A stretch of 64,000 bases of DNA from Bacillus sp. E(2018) (GTDB lineage: Bacteria > Bacillota > Bacilli > Bacillales > Fictibacillaceae), in contig NZ_SCOL01000002.1 of NCBI RefSeq assembly GCF_005503015.1, positions 496,001 to 560,000 of the forward strand, in the 5' to 3' direction. Positions 34,542 through 42,667 of the stretch are shown here, piece by piece. The notes beneath the pieces are model-generated. The model was given only the letters and a program-made list of their open reading frames with translations. It was not told the origin of the DNA and did no database searches. The translations under genes were made by a program, and so were the position numbers. Each line of letters begins with the position of its first letter. The first letter of the stretch is position 1.

Positions 34542-35486
34542 TTATTTTGGTTCGATGGCTAGGGCAATCGCTTTAATCTTACTTTCCCGTTGTAATGTAT
34601 CATTGTTCTGCTGAATCTGTATGATTTCTATTGGATTACTTAAATATTTATAGCCGCTTCTTGGCAGCCAATAGCTATACAGTTCGGAATAACAATCAAT
34701 TATCAGATTGCGTTCTGAATAATCAACAGGCTCATCAAATTCGTAGACCACATGCTTTCCACCAACAAACTTAGAAGTATCATCAGCCGAGATCGAACCA
34801 GCTATTGTTTCACTGATCGTCATGTGACAATCATACCGGCATTTGTCAGGAGGCGTGATGTATGGATTGTTTCGTGGTATCCCAAGAAACAACGAATGTG
34901 AATCGATTAGATTTCTAGACTCACACCATTTATGCACTTCTTCCCAAGCTTCAGAAACGCCGCTCGTATACGTCCCAAAATGGTGACCTTTTATTGTAGT
35001 ACTGCTAGGAAAAGTTTCGATTCTTATGTTAGATAAATCTAGCCATTTAAACTCATTATAAGGAGCATTGCTTTCTATTACTTTCGATGGGTTGCGAACT
35101 TGTTTAGATTTCTTGCTATCTTCGTATTCCCGAGGAAATTGCTTCAGATAAGCTCCTTCCCGCCAATTCTTTGGACTCGTCTTGAAATAGGACTGAAAAG
35201 AATAAGTGAAATACGATAAGGAAGAAAAACCACACAACATCGCAATTTGGGTAATAGGGATATACGTTTCATAGATCAATCGATGTGCTGCGTTCTCCAG
35301 CCGAAATCTTTTCACGTAAGCAGCTGGTGTTTCTCCAACAACACTTTTAAAAATTCGCTGAAAATGAAAAGGAGAATACGTAGAGATGCCAGCCAGCTTT
35401 TCTAATGGCAAGGAATCCTCTACATGCTCTTCAATATACTCCAAAACTCTGAAGATCTGTTTTCGTTGCTCGCGCTCTACATTCAT
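34542..35486 (-). CDS. AraC-type regulator with GyrI-like effector domain
   Basis: 314 aa. Two helix-turn-helix motifs in the first 105 residues (LEKLAGISTYSPFHFQRIFKS and ITQIAMLCGFSSLSYFTYSFQSYF), then a GyrI/AraC effector-binding domain (about residues 150-314) that in relatives binds small cationic drugs. N-terminal DNA-binding and C-terminal sensor is the Rob/SoxS-GyrI arrangement. The upstream region has a duplicated AAAAGGAGTAC; the second copy is the RBS. Operon with the DUF1761 gene. Confidence 0.87.
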   Translation of the reverse strand: MNVEREQRKQIFRVLEYIEEHVEDSLPLEKLAGISTYSPFHFQRIFKSVVGETPAAYVKRFRLENAAHRLIYETYIPITQIAMLCGFSSLSYFTYSFQSYFKTSPKNWREGAYLKQFPREYEDSKKSKQVRNPSKVIESNAPYNEFKWLDLSNIRIETFPSSTTIKGHHFGTYTSGVSEAWEEVHKWCESRNLIDSHSLFLGIPRNNPYITPPDKCRYDCHMTISETIAGSISADDTSKFVGGKHVVYEFDEPVDYSERNLIIDCYSELYSYWLPRSGYKYLSNPIEIIQIQQNNDTLQRESKIKAIALAIEPK

Positions 35487-35695
35487 AAATTGTACTCCTT
35501 TTTGTACTCCTTTTTCATGCTAGTTCTTAAATTATAAACGAATCTCTGTATGTATTTGTAAATGTATTTTTTCCGCATCCATTTTTTAGAATTGTCCAAA
35601 CCATTGAGACAAGCTTGCGTAAGATAGAGTAGAGAAGAAAACAACAATGATTGTTCTTTTTCTCAACAGTTCGCTTATAGAAGGGGGGGTCTATA

Positions 35696-35761
35696 GTGAG
35701 CTTAATCGGTAGCCTATTAGGATTTAAGAAAAGAAAAAAAGGTAAGAAACAAGCAGCATAA
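35696..35761 (+). CDS. 21-aa cationic peptide
   Basis: GTG start with a seven-G Shine-Dalgarno (AAGGGGGGG) 6 nt upstream, 21 codons, TAA, then a terminator 6 nt later. The peptide has a hydrophobic N-terminus (SLIGSLLGF) and a C-terminal half with eight Lys/Arg (KKRKKGKK). The compact RBS-ORF-terminator layout argues that it is a real small gene. It could be a membrane-active or RNA-binding peptide, or the coding part of a small RNA. No family recognised. Confidence 0.6.
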   Translation: MSLIGSLLGFKKRKKGKKQAA

Positions 35762-35766
35762 GTAAA

Positions 35767-35794
35767 GAAGCCGGGGATTTCTCCTCGGCTTTTA
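35767..35794 (+). terminator. Terminator of the 21-aa peptide gene
   Basis: AAGCCGGGGA-tttc-TCCTCGGCTT followed by TT and A/T-rich sequence. Confidence 0.85.
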
Positions 35795-36008
35795 TATATT
35801 TTTACATCATGTTACATAGCGCCTTTTTCATCAGAACTAGGACGGTATCCAGACCCTTTCGAGGACAAGCACATATAGTACAAGCAAGGGGGATTTTTAA
35901 TAAAATAATAGTTATGTTCTATGTAACCTACGTGTTTCTATAAGTGAATCATCTTCTATTAATTTCTTTATATCTTCCCTTCGTAAAGTAATATAAGGGG
36001 GAATATAT

Positions 36009-36503
36009 TTGTATATTCGCAAACGGGTTCCTGGTAAGGACGATCCTTTTTTAGTTGATATGGTAGTAAGTAATTTTCAAGTCCGTAAAAACGTGATTGA
36101 AATGATTATAAACATGGCCAACGAGGTCATGATTGTCTGTGACAGCAATGACACGATTATTGGTTTTGTATGTTATCGATTCAGAATCGGTCCTACGATT
36201 TTTGTGGATTATGTTGTGTTGGATACGAAGCATCAAGGAAAAGGGATCGCAACTTCATTTCTTCCCGTATTTGAGAACCACCTCATGAAACAAGGAATTC
36301 GCAATGTATTTGGTACGGTTGATGAAGAGAACACGGATGCTCTAAAGACTTTCCAACATTGGGGCTTTAAAGTACACGGCCAGCTAGGTTCTAGCATCGT
36401 TATCCAAAAAGAACTTACATCGGCTAATTCTATTTCAGCGCCGACTGGTGTTCGTACGAATTCAAGCGTGAGAAAGCTTGCTACTCCTCCATCACTTCGC
36501 TAA
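36009..36503 (+). CDS. GNAT family acetyltransferase
   Basis: 164 aa, TTG start with AAGGGGG 7 nt upstream. GNAT acetyl-CoA motif VDYVVLDTKHQGKGIATSFLPVFENHL (about residues 65-91) and motif B TDALKTFQHWGFKV. The last 25 residues (SANSISAPTGVRTNSSVRKL) look disordered. Substrate unknown. Monocistronic with a strong terminator. A TTTCGAGGACAAGCA element, also found upstream of the EamA gene at 63320, lies about 140 nt upstream. Confidence 0.85.
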   Translation: MYIRKRVPGKDDPFLVDMVVSNFQVRKNVIEMIINMANEVMIVCDSNDTIIGFVCYRFRIGPTIFVDYVVLDTKHQGKGIATSFLPVFENHLMKQGIRNVFGTVDEENTDALKTFQHWGFKVHGQLGSSIVIQKELTSANSISAPTGVRTNSSVRKLATPPSLR

Positions 36504-36519
36504 GTTATGGATAATAATT

Positions 36520-36551
36520 AAGCAGATCTTCTATGTAAGATCTGCTTTTTT
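36520..36551 (+). terminator. Terminator of the GNAT gene
   Basis: AAGCAGATCTT-ctatgt-AAGATCTGCTT followed by TTTT. Confidence 0.92.
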
Positions 36552-36595
36552 GTATTTCATATGATGTTTATATTTCAATGATGCTCATAGAAAGT

Positions 36596-36726
36596 AGTTG
36601 ATTTCCGCTCCAGGTTGCGCGCTTTCCATGGGGCGAACGGTGAGCCTCCTGCCGCTACGCGCCATTAGGAGTCTCCACCTGACCGCTCGTCCCATAGGAG
36701 TCGGCAACCTTCCTCTCCAATCAACT
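36596..36726 (-). repeat. GC-rich intergenic repeat, copy R4
   Basis: 131 nt, AGTTGAT/ATCAACT ends, GCTCCAGGTTGCGCGCTTTCC and ACCTGACCGCTCGTCCC blocks, inverted relative to R1. It forms an inverted pair with R5, 88 nt away. Confidence 0.9.
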
Positions 36727-36814
36727 TGCATGGAAGGAGGAAGTGAAAAACCCACTCTACGATAGACATGCTCTTTTTAAAACATCTCGCTTTCAAATTT
36801 TGTCTTCATGAATC

Positions 36815-36944
36815 TTTGATTGGAGTGTAAGATGCGAGACTCCTACGGGACAGGTAGGCAGGTGAGACACTTAAAAGTGAAACGTACGAATGTGGCTCAC
36901 CGTCTGCCCCGTGGAAAGCGAGTATCTGTAACGTAGATCAATAC
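36815..36944 (+). repeat. GC-rich intergenic repeat, copy R5 (diverged)
   Basis: 130 nt in the R1 orientation: TTTGATTGGAGTG, GATGCGAGACTCCTACGGGAC, GGCAGGTGAGAC, TGGCTCACCG, CCCCGTGGAAAGCGAG. The right end GATCAATAC has lost the perfect inverted terminus and the centre is altered. No gene is visible in the remaining 120 nt to 37067. Confidence 0.85.
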
Positions 36945-37066
36945 TTCCAAAAGCAATCTTTAGAAAACTGACATATAGAATAAGCCAACTCAAGATCTGC
37001 AGAAAAAACAAATCACTAAGTCGGCTTTTTATGTTTATAGTAAGAATAAATAAGTCTTTTTTGTTC

Positions 37067-37243
37067 TTACAGATCTAAGAGATTCTGGCGTCTCGTCTTT
37101 TTAGATCCGTTCACCTGATTGTTGTTTGGATTGAAGATCTCTTCAATGTATCTTTGTTTCCAATCACTATTAAAATCTTTATCAGAACAGATACATCCAC
37201 TTAGATCATATCGGAAAAGGCCACAGTGCGGGCAGTTACTCAT
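37067..37243 (-). CDS. Small zinc-ribbon-like protein
   Basis: 58 aa from the ATG at 37243 (GGGGGG 6 nt upstream; the longer frame to 37285 has no RBS). Four cysteines: CPHC (residues 4-7) and CIC around residues 17-19, enough for one zinc knuckle with an N-terminal zinc-ribbon look. The rest is polar with a basic tail (KKTRRQNL). No function recognised. Confidence 0.6.
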   Translation of the reverse strand: MSNCPHCGLFRYDLSGCICSDKDFNSDWKQRYIEEIFNPNNNQVNGSKKTRRQNLLDL

Positions 37244-37351
37244 ATTAATCCCCCCTTGAGTCAACATAACATATTCTATGAACATCTAAGAGAGTTGGTA
37301 ACGGCATTCGTACAGCTTTTCCGTCACATAAAATGCTGATTTTTCATGAAG

Positions 37352-38161
37352 TTATTTGTTCATCCAATCTGGCTTATGAAACTCTTCAAAATCACTTTCT
37401 ATGACCTTTTTGAATGAGTCTGACTCTACCGCTGCTTTAAGATCTTTTGCCAGCTGTGAGTTTTTATCTTTGTCTAGCACCACAATTCGATTGATAATCT
37501 CTTCTGGAAGTTTATCTTTTACAAGTGCATCCTTTAAGTCTAGTCCAGAGGATAAAGCAAAGTTTCCGTTTACCGCTGCTAGATCTACAGAGTCTAGTGT
37601 TCTTGGTGTTTGAGCGGCTTCAACGGGCTGGAACTTTAAGTTCTTTGGATTTTTCGTCACATCTTTTTCTGATACTCTTAACGGGTTTGCTGAAGAATCG
37701 ATCTCAATTAGTCCATTGTCTCTCAAAACAGTAAGTCCTCTTGCTAAATTCGTAGGATCATTGGCTAGTGAAACCGTGCTTCCAGGCTTGATCTCGTCTA
37801 TAGACTTGAACTTTTTAGAATAGATACCGATTGGTGCAGTGGGTACCGTAATTACTGATGCTAGTTTCATATCGTTCTCTTCTGAAAAAGCGTCCATGTA
37901 CACTTTGTGCTGAAATAAGTTAGCATCTAATGAGCCACTCTTTAAAGAAATGTTTGGCTGTACATAATCATTAAACTCTTTCACTTCAACGCTGTATCCT
38001 TTTTTCTCTAGATATGGCTTCACGCCTTTTTCAAGCATGTCGCTGTAAGGCACGGTTGCGCCAAGCGTGATCTCTTTACTTTCTTTCTCACCCGAAGCAC
38101 TGCACCCCGCTAAAACGCCGATCAATAAAGCTGCTGTAAGAAATATGTTCCATCGTTTCAT
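37352..38161 (-). CDS. MetQ/NlpA family substrate-binding lipoprotein
   Basis: 269 aa from ATG 38161 (AGGAG 9 nt upstream). Signal peptide with lipobox LAGC (Cys about residue 20). Mature protein is the NlpA/MetQ fold: ITLGATVPYSDMLEKGVKPYLEKKGY, NDYVQPNISLKSGSLDANLFQHKVYMD, and VDLAAVNGNFALSSGL. MetQ captures methionine for an ABC importer. No permease or ATPase gene is adjacent; it lies 24 nt downstream of the flavin monooxygenase under the same SAM riboswitch, so it may bind methionine or an organosulfur compound. Confidence 0.88.
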   Translation of the reverse strand: MKRWNIFLTAALLIGVLAGCSASGEKESKEITLGATVPYSDMLEKGVKPYLEKKGYSVEVKEFNDYVQPNISLKSGSLDANLFQHKVYMDAFSEENDMKLASVITVPTAPIGIYSKKFKSIDEIKPGSTVSLANDPTNLARGLTVLRDNGLIEIDSSANPLRVSEKDVTKNPKNLKFQPVEAAQTPRTLDSVDLAAVNGNFALSSGLDLKDALVKDKLPEEIINRIVVLDKDKNSQLAKDLKAAVESDSFKKVIESDFEEFHKPDWMNK

Positions 38162-38185
38162 ATGTTTTCTCTCCTCACTCACTCT

Positions 38186-39577
38186 TTATTTACTTTCCGT
38201 TAACACCGGTCTAAATCTAGCTGCAGGATGATCGTTAGGCAGCAGAGGCTGTCCGGGTGAGAATAATTTTTCACGAAGCGTGCCATTGTTGTACTCTTTT
38301 TTGTATAGTCCTCTTTCTTGAAGAACGGGTACAACAAGCTCTACAAAAGCTTCTAAGTCTCCTGGTGTTACGAGGTGATTTAAGTTGAATCCATCTACGC
38401 CAGACTCTTCAAACTGCTGTTGAATTCCATCCGCTACCTCTTCTGGATTACCCACTATAAAACTACCTCTGTCAGGTGACTCGAAGCGATTTAATACTTC
38501 TCCCACCGTTAACGGTTTAGGAGCATCCGTAGTGAGCGTGGCTGCTTTGTAATGCCCGCCTTCTGTTGATTTATTGTACGAGAATGGAAGTTCTGGATCT
38601 AAATCTTCATATTCTGCGATATCATATCCACTTGCTCCATATTGAGCTTTAGCGGCATCAGCACTCCAAACACTTGCATACTCTTTGAATTTTTCCTTAG
38701 CCTCCTCGGTCGTTCTTCCTACCACCACGTTTAAGAAAGAAAAGATCTTAATGTTTTCGGGGTTCCGGCCGTGTTTGGCAGCTAGTTTCCGGATATCTTC
38801 AGCATAAAATCGAATTCTCTCTGGCGTTGGACCACCTACAAAAATACATTCAGCATGCTTGGCTGCAAAGTCTCGCCCACGCTCAGAAGTTCCCGCTTGG
38901 TAGATTACGGGTGTCCGTTGCACAGAAGGTTCGCTCAAGTGAGGTCCTTCCACACTAAAGTATTGTCCCTCGTGATTGATCTCATGAACTTTTTCTGAAT
39001 CGACCAGTTTATTGTTTTCAACATCTTCAACAACTGCTCCATCTTCCCAGCTACTCTCCCAAAGCTTATACGAAACATCCAAATATTCATCTGCGATATT
39101 ATACCGTTCATCGTGCTTAATCATATTCTGCAGTCCAAAATTCCTTGCTGCATTCGGCAAGTAAGAAGTGACTACGTTCCAAGCAATTCGCCCATTCGTT
39201 AGATGATCTAGCGTAGAAAAACGACGCGCATTGCCAAATGGCTGCTCATACGTTGTGCTCACCGTCACAGCAAAAGACAGGTTCTCTGTTACGCTTGCCA
39301 TAGCTGACACGAGAAGTGCCGGATCGTTTAAGGGCACTTGTAATCCATCACGAATAGATGGTTCTTTGCTTTTTTTGTATATGTCATAAACCCCTAGCAC
39401 ATCTGCAAAAAATACAGCGTCAAACTTTCCTCTTTCTAGAAGCTTTGCATAGTCGATCCAGTACTTCAGATCTTTATAGCCTCTATGTCTCTTGTTCTCC
39501 GGGTGCTTCCAAAGGCCATGAGAATTGTGCATGGCACTTGTCATCTCAAACGCGTTTAACAAAATTTCTTTACTCAA
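38186..39577 (-). CDS. LLM-class flavin-dependent monooxygenase (YxeK/NtaA-SnaA-like)
   Basis: 463 aa from TTG 39577 (GGAGG 8 nt upstream; the upstream in-frame TTG overlaps the RBS). Bacterial luciferase-like TIM barrel using FMNH2 and O2. Characteristic: YWIDYAKLLERGKFDAVFFADVLG, TVSTTYEQPFGNARRFSTLDHLTNGRIAWNVVTS and YQAGTSERGRDFAAKHAECIFVG. Family members cleave nitrilotriacetate, long-chain sulfonates or S-modified cysteines. The SAM-I riboswitch upstream and the MetQ-like gene downstream point to sulfur scavenging, as for YxeK in B. subtilis. A flavin reductase is not encoded nearby. Confidence 0.9.
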   Translation of the reverse strand: MSKEILLNAFEMTSAMHNSHGLWKHPENKRHRGYKDLKYWIDYAKLLERGKFDAVFFADVLGVYDIYKKSKEPSIRDGLQVPLNDPALLVSAMASVTENLSFAVTVSTTYEQPFGNARRFSTLDHLTNGRIAWNVVTSYLPNAARNFGLQNMIKHDERYNIADEYLDVSYKLWESSWEDGAVVEDVENNKLVDSEKVHEINHEGQYFSVEGPHLSEPSVQRTPVIYQAGTSERGRDFAAKHAECIFVGGPTPERIRFYAEDIRKLAAKHGRNPENIKIFSFLNVVVGRTTEEAKEKFKEYASVWSADAAKAQYGASGYDIAEYEDLDPELPFSYNKSTEGGHYKAATLTTDAPKPLTVGEVLNRFESPDRGSFIVGNPEEVADGIQQQFEESGVDGFNLNHLVTPGDLEAFVELVVPVLQERGLYKKEYNNGTLREKLFSPGQPLLPNDHPAARFRPVLTESK

Positions 39578-39625
39578 AGTAAATTCCTCCGTATCCAATT
39601 TTTTTGTACCCGCTCCAAGAGAAAA

Positions 39626-39657
39626 TAAAAAAACCTCTTCAGTGATAAGAAGAGGTT
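39626..39657 (-). terminator. Riboswitch-controlled terminator (monooxygenase side)
   Basis: Minus strand AACCTCTTC-ttatcact-GAAGAGGTT followed by TTTTTTT; expression platform of the minus-strand SAM-I riboswitch. Confidence 0.9.
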
Positions 39658-39691
39658 AAAAAATACGTGAAATAAACATACGTATATAGAT

Positions 39692-39796
39692 TTCCTCTTA
39701 TCTTTCAAGCTTTCGCCTGCTGGAATTGGCACAGTCCTAAAAATAGTTGTTGCCGAGGCTTCAAAGGGCCAGTCCCTCCACCTCTCTCGATAAGAA
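39692..39796 (-). promoter_or_regulatory. SAM-I (S-box) riboswitch aptamer
   Basis: Minus strand shows the S-box hallmarks: CTTATCGAGAGAGGTGGAGG, GACTGGCCC, GAAGCCTCGGCAAC, GTGCCAATTCCAGCAG and the closing GAAAGATAAGAG. High SAM favours the terminator downstream and shuts off the monooxygenase-metQ unit. Confidence 0.95.
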
Positions 39797-39822
39797 ATCG
39801 ATATTATTCAATTTAGTAACGA

Positions 39823-39851
39823 AATATACAGGAATAAAAATAACCTGTCAA
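39823..39851 (-). promoter_or_regulatory. SigA promoter of the monooxygenase unit
   Basis: Minus strand TTGACA, 17 nt, TATATT, just upstream of the aptamer. Confidence 0.85.
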
Positions 39852-39897
39852 TGGAATTTAGAGAAATAAAATAATTTTCTTAACAATCAGTTTTTAG

Positions 39898-39927
39898 TTG
39901 ACAGCGGTTTGCTTTATCCTCTATAGT
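39898..39927 (+). promoter_or_regulatory. SigA promoter of the rightward sulfur unit
   Basis: TTGACA, 18 nt, TATAGT, 24 nt before the plus-strand aptamer. Divergent from the promoter at 39823-39851. Confidence 0.75.
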
Positions 39928-39951
39928 GATGACTAATAATTAAATATTGTA

Positions 39952-40064
39952 TCTTATCAAGAGTCAGGGGAGGAACTGGTCCTACGATCCTGCAGCAACC
40001 GCTTTTGTTTAAAAGAAAGGTGCTAATTCCAGCAGATGTTTTTAGAATGTCTGATAGATGAGAG
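39952..40064 (+). promoter_or_regulatory. SAM-I (S-box) riboswitch aptamer, divergent copy
   Basis: CTTATCAAGAGTCAGGGGAGG, AACTGGTCC, CCTGCAGCAACC, GGTGCTAATTCCAGCAGA and CTGATAGATGAGAG follow the S-box order. Slightly variant J/P3 region compared with the minus-strand copy. Controls the acyl-CoA dehydrogenase-like gene at 40477, beyond repeat R6. Confidence 0.93.
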
Positions 40065-40088
40065 AGCGTGTAAGCTTATGGAATCTAC

Positions 40089-40122
40089 GTCCTCTTTCGT
40101 CTTTGAAAGAGGGCTTTTTTGT
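40089..40122 (+). terminator. Riboswitch-controlled terminator (dehydrogenase side)
   Basis: GTCCTCTTTC-gtctt-GAAAGAGGGC followed by six T. Confidence 0.9.
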
Positions 40123-40145
40123 TTTTCCTTCGCTGTTCTTGTGTG

Positions 40146-40402
40146 TAGTTGATTTCCGCTCCAGGACGCTCGCTTTCCGCGGGGCGAGCGGTGAGCCACT
40201 TCGCGCTTCGCGCCGGTAAGTGTCTCACCTGTCTAGTTGGAGTGGCTAGCCCCTCGAGGTCAAAAGTTAAATAGACCATGAAGGCAAAGAGCACCTTCCT
40301 TGTCTATTCACCTTTTGCTAGTCGGGGCTGGACAAGCCACTTTCACTTTTCGGACTGCTCACTCGTCCCGCAGGAGTCTCGCACCTTGCGCTCCAATCAA
40401 CC
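40146..40402 (-). repeat. GC-rich intergenic repeat, copy R6 (with insert)
   Basis: Ends AGTTGAT and ATCAAC, blocks CGCTTTCCGCGGGGCGAGCGGTGAGCC and CGTCCCGCAGGAGTCTCGCACC, inverted relative to R1, 257 nt because of the nested block 40230-40356. It lies between the riboswitch terminator and the gene the riboswitch controls. Confidence 0.9.
40230..40356 (-). repeat. Nested palindromic insert within R6
   Basis: Inverted homologue of 20153-20277: begins GTCTAGTTGGAGTGGCTAGC, ends CACTTTTCGGACT, with GGTCAAAAG and CTTTTGCTAGTCGGGGC internal arms. Inserted just after the CACCTG block, a different site from that in R2. Confidence 0.85.
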
Positions 40403-40476
40403 TATCGAAGAAGACTTATAACAAAGCCAATTCAAAACCAAAAACCACTTACTGATAAAAAAATTAGGAGGGAACC

Positions 40477-41634
40477 ATGAGCATTCCATTGAGAAAAACC
40501 ACTGACATAGATCATTTTGAAGAAGCGGTTAGTACCGCTCTAGGACTAAAAGAAATTTTTAAGAAACGCGCAGATTATGTAGATCAAGAAGGCATTTTTC
40601 CTTATGAGAACTTTCAAGATTTAAAGAATCATGATTTTCTTTCTCTTACCATCCCAAAAGAATTTGGCGGTAAAGGGTTAAATCTACTTGAGTTTTTAAC
40701 GATTCAAGAGCATTTAGCTGAGGGAGATGCTCCTACTGCTCTTTCTCTTGGGTGGCATCTCGGTACTCTTTTAGAGGCGGCAGAAAATCGTCATTGGAAC
40801 GGAGATGCATTCGCTGATCTTAGCCGAAAAGTTGTGGAACAAAAAGCACTCATCAACTTGGCTCAAACAGAGCGTGCGACGGGAAGTCCGTCTCGAGGCG
40901 GTATTCCTACTACAACGGCAGTCAAGAAAGCAGACGGATGGTTGATCAATGGTAGCAAGGCTTTTACTTCTATGGCAGAAGCACTTGATTACTCAGTCAT
41001 TACAGCTACCATCTCAGAAACTAATCATAAAGGATTTTTCTTAGTGGACCATCGGGAAAAAGGGGTTTTTGTAAAAGAAACGTGGGACAGCATCGCGATG
41101 AGAGGAACCAAAAGTGATGACCTCCTTTTGAAAGACGTTTATGTGCCACAGGAAAACCTTCTTGTCGTAGAAGATGGGAAGAACATCATACCTAAAGGCT
41201 GGTATCTGCAAGTTCCTGCTGTCTACTTAGGCATCGCAAGAGCAGCGCGAAATTACGCGATTGAATTTGCGTCAGAGTATAGCCCAAACACTTTATCAGG
41301 ACCGATATCAGACGTACCAGAAGTGAGAAGAAAGATCGGCAAGATCGAACTTGAGCTATTCCAAGCAAGAACGATCCTGCATGCTGTTGCTGAAAAATGG
41401 GTGAACCACCCTGAGCAACGTCAAAATCTCGGTACAGAACTCGCCGCCGTTAAGCATTCGGTTACAAACAGCGCGAACCGAGTCGTTGATCTCGCGATGA
41501 GAATCGTTGGGGCTCGTAGTCTTTCTGTTCAAAACCCGCTTCAGCGGCATTTCCGAGATGTGAGAGCCGGTCTTCATAATCCACCAACAGATGATGCAAT
41601 CGTTTATTCTTTAGCAGATGCAGCGCTGAAATAA
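40477..41634 (+). CDS. Acyl-CoA dehydrogenase-family flavoprotein (SfnB/DszC-like)
   Basis: 385 aa with TAGGAGGG before the ATG. Acyl-CoA dehydrogenase fold: N-terminal helical domain with SLTIPKEFGGKGLNLLEFLTIQEHLAEGD, middle beta domain (LINLAQTERATGSPSRGG; GWLINGSKAFTSMAEALDYSV), C-terminal helical bundle (ARAARNYAIEFASEYSP). The usual catalytic Glu region is replaced by RAGLHNPPTDDAIVY, as in FMN-dependent relatives (SfnB, DszC) that oxidise sulfur compounds. The SAM riboswitch upstream supports a sulfur-scavenging role. Confidence 0.85.
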   Translation: MSIPLRKTTDIDHFEEAVSTALGLKEIFKKRADYVDQEGIFPYENFQDLKNHDFLSLTIPKEFGGKGLNLLEFLTIQEHLAEGDAPTALSLGWHLGTLLEAAENRHWNGDAFADLSRKVVEQKALINLAQTERATGSPSRGGIPTTTAVKKADGWLINGSKAFTSMAEALDYSVITATISETNHKGFFLVDHREKGVFVKETWDSIAMRGTKSDDLLLKDVYVPQENLLVVEDGKNIIPKGWYLQVPAVYLGIARAARNYAIEFASEYSPNTLSGPISDVPEVRRKIGKIELELFQARTILHAVAEKWVNHPEQRQNLGTELAAVKHSVTNSANRVVDLAMRIVGARSLSVQNPLQRHFRDVRAGLHNPPTDDAIVYSLADAALK

Positions 41635-41756
41635 ACGAAGTCAACTGACAGATTCATGTTAAACTCAACATTTTTTTGTATGATGTGTTTTGGATCACCA
41701 TAGGTTACTATGGATACAATATATTTCCATATCAACTTATAAAAGGTGGTCTATTC

Positions 41757-42539
41757 ATGAGAGCGCTTCTTACATTCACTTATTTACAAGCTCTTTCTTG
41801 CATCTTCCCAGTCATCATCTTTGGAGCGTTAGCTCTTTCAAAATTCGTCAGCATTCCGTTTATCCCTCGATACGATTTCATACTCCTTCTTTGTCTCCTT
41901 ACACAAGTTGCCATGATCGTAACGAAACTTGAAACGATAGATGAACTAAAAGTCATTTGTGTCTTTCACTTGATCGGACTTGCTTTAGAGCTATTTAAAG
42001 TTCATATGGGATCCTGGAGCTATCCTGATGAAGCCTATTCTAAGATCTACGGTGTTCCTCTGTACAGCGGTTTTATGTATGCGAGTGTTGCGAGCTATAT
42101 TTGCCAAAGCTGGAGAAGGCTAGACCTTCAGATTAAAGGCTGGCCGAATCCCCTCTTATCTTTTGGGATATGCGTACTAATCTACTTAAACTTTTTTACT
42201 CATCATTACTTGTTTGATGCCAGATGGATTCTAATTCTGCTCTTATTTCCTATCTTTTATAAGACGGTTGTTCATTATACGATCAACGACCGTGTTTATA
42301 AAATGCCGATCCTTCTTTCCTTTTTGTTGATTGGATTTTTTATATGGATCGCTGAGAACATTACAACGTTTCTCGGTGCCTGGCAGTATCCGAATCAGGA
42401 AGCGGCTTGGTCACTCGTGCATATTGGTAAGATCAGCTCTTGGTTCTTACTCGTAATCATCAGCATTATTATCGTGGCACAATTAAAACGTATTAAAAGT
42501 CACCAAGATGATATTTTTACACATACGAAACACCTATAA
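41757..42539 (+). CDS. yoaT: DUF817 family membrane protein (YoaT-like)
   Basis: 260 aa from ATG 41757 (AAAAGGTGG 7 nt upstream; an open extension to 41676 has no RBS). About eight membrane helices. Recognisable DUF817 segments: ELFKVHMGSWSYPD, GVPLYSGFMYASVASYICQSWRR, and IAENITTFLGAWQYPNQE, all near membrane boundaries. Function unknown. Shortly downstream of the dehydrogenase gene (about 120 nt) without an obvious terminator between, so read-through is possible. Confidence 0.83.
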   Translation: MRALLTFTYLQALSCIFPVIIFGALALSKFVSIPFIPRYDFILLLCLLTQVAMIVTKLETIDELKVICVFHLIGLALELFKVHMGSWSYPDEAYSKIYGVPLYSGFMYASVASYICQSWRRLDLQIKGWPNPLLSFGICVLIYLNFFTHHYLFDARWILILLLFPIFYKTVVHYTINDRVYKMPILLSFLLIGFFIWIAENITTFLGAWQYPNQEAAWSLVHIGKISSWFLLVIISIIIVAQLKRIKSHQDDIFTHTKHL

Positions 42540-42569
42540 GCTGCGGCAAGCTTTCTAGGTGTTTTTTTT
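42530..42569 (+). terminator. Terminator overlapping the yoaT stop
   Basis: CACCTA/TAGGTG outer and AGCT/AGCT inner stem followed by eight T. Confidence 0.85.
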
Positions 42570-42667
42570 GTTAAGATCCTCCTCAAGTAATCTGCATGTT
42601 TAAGATGTCCTCTCCATATGAATACAAAGATGACGAATGAACCTTCTTATAGAGAGGAGCTCATCAC

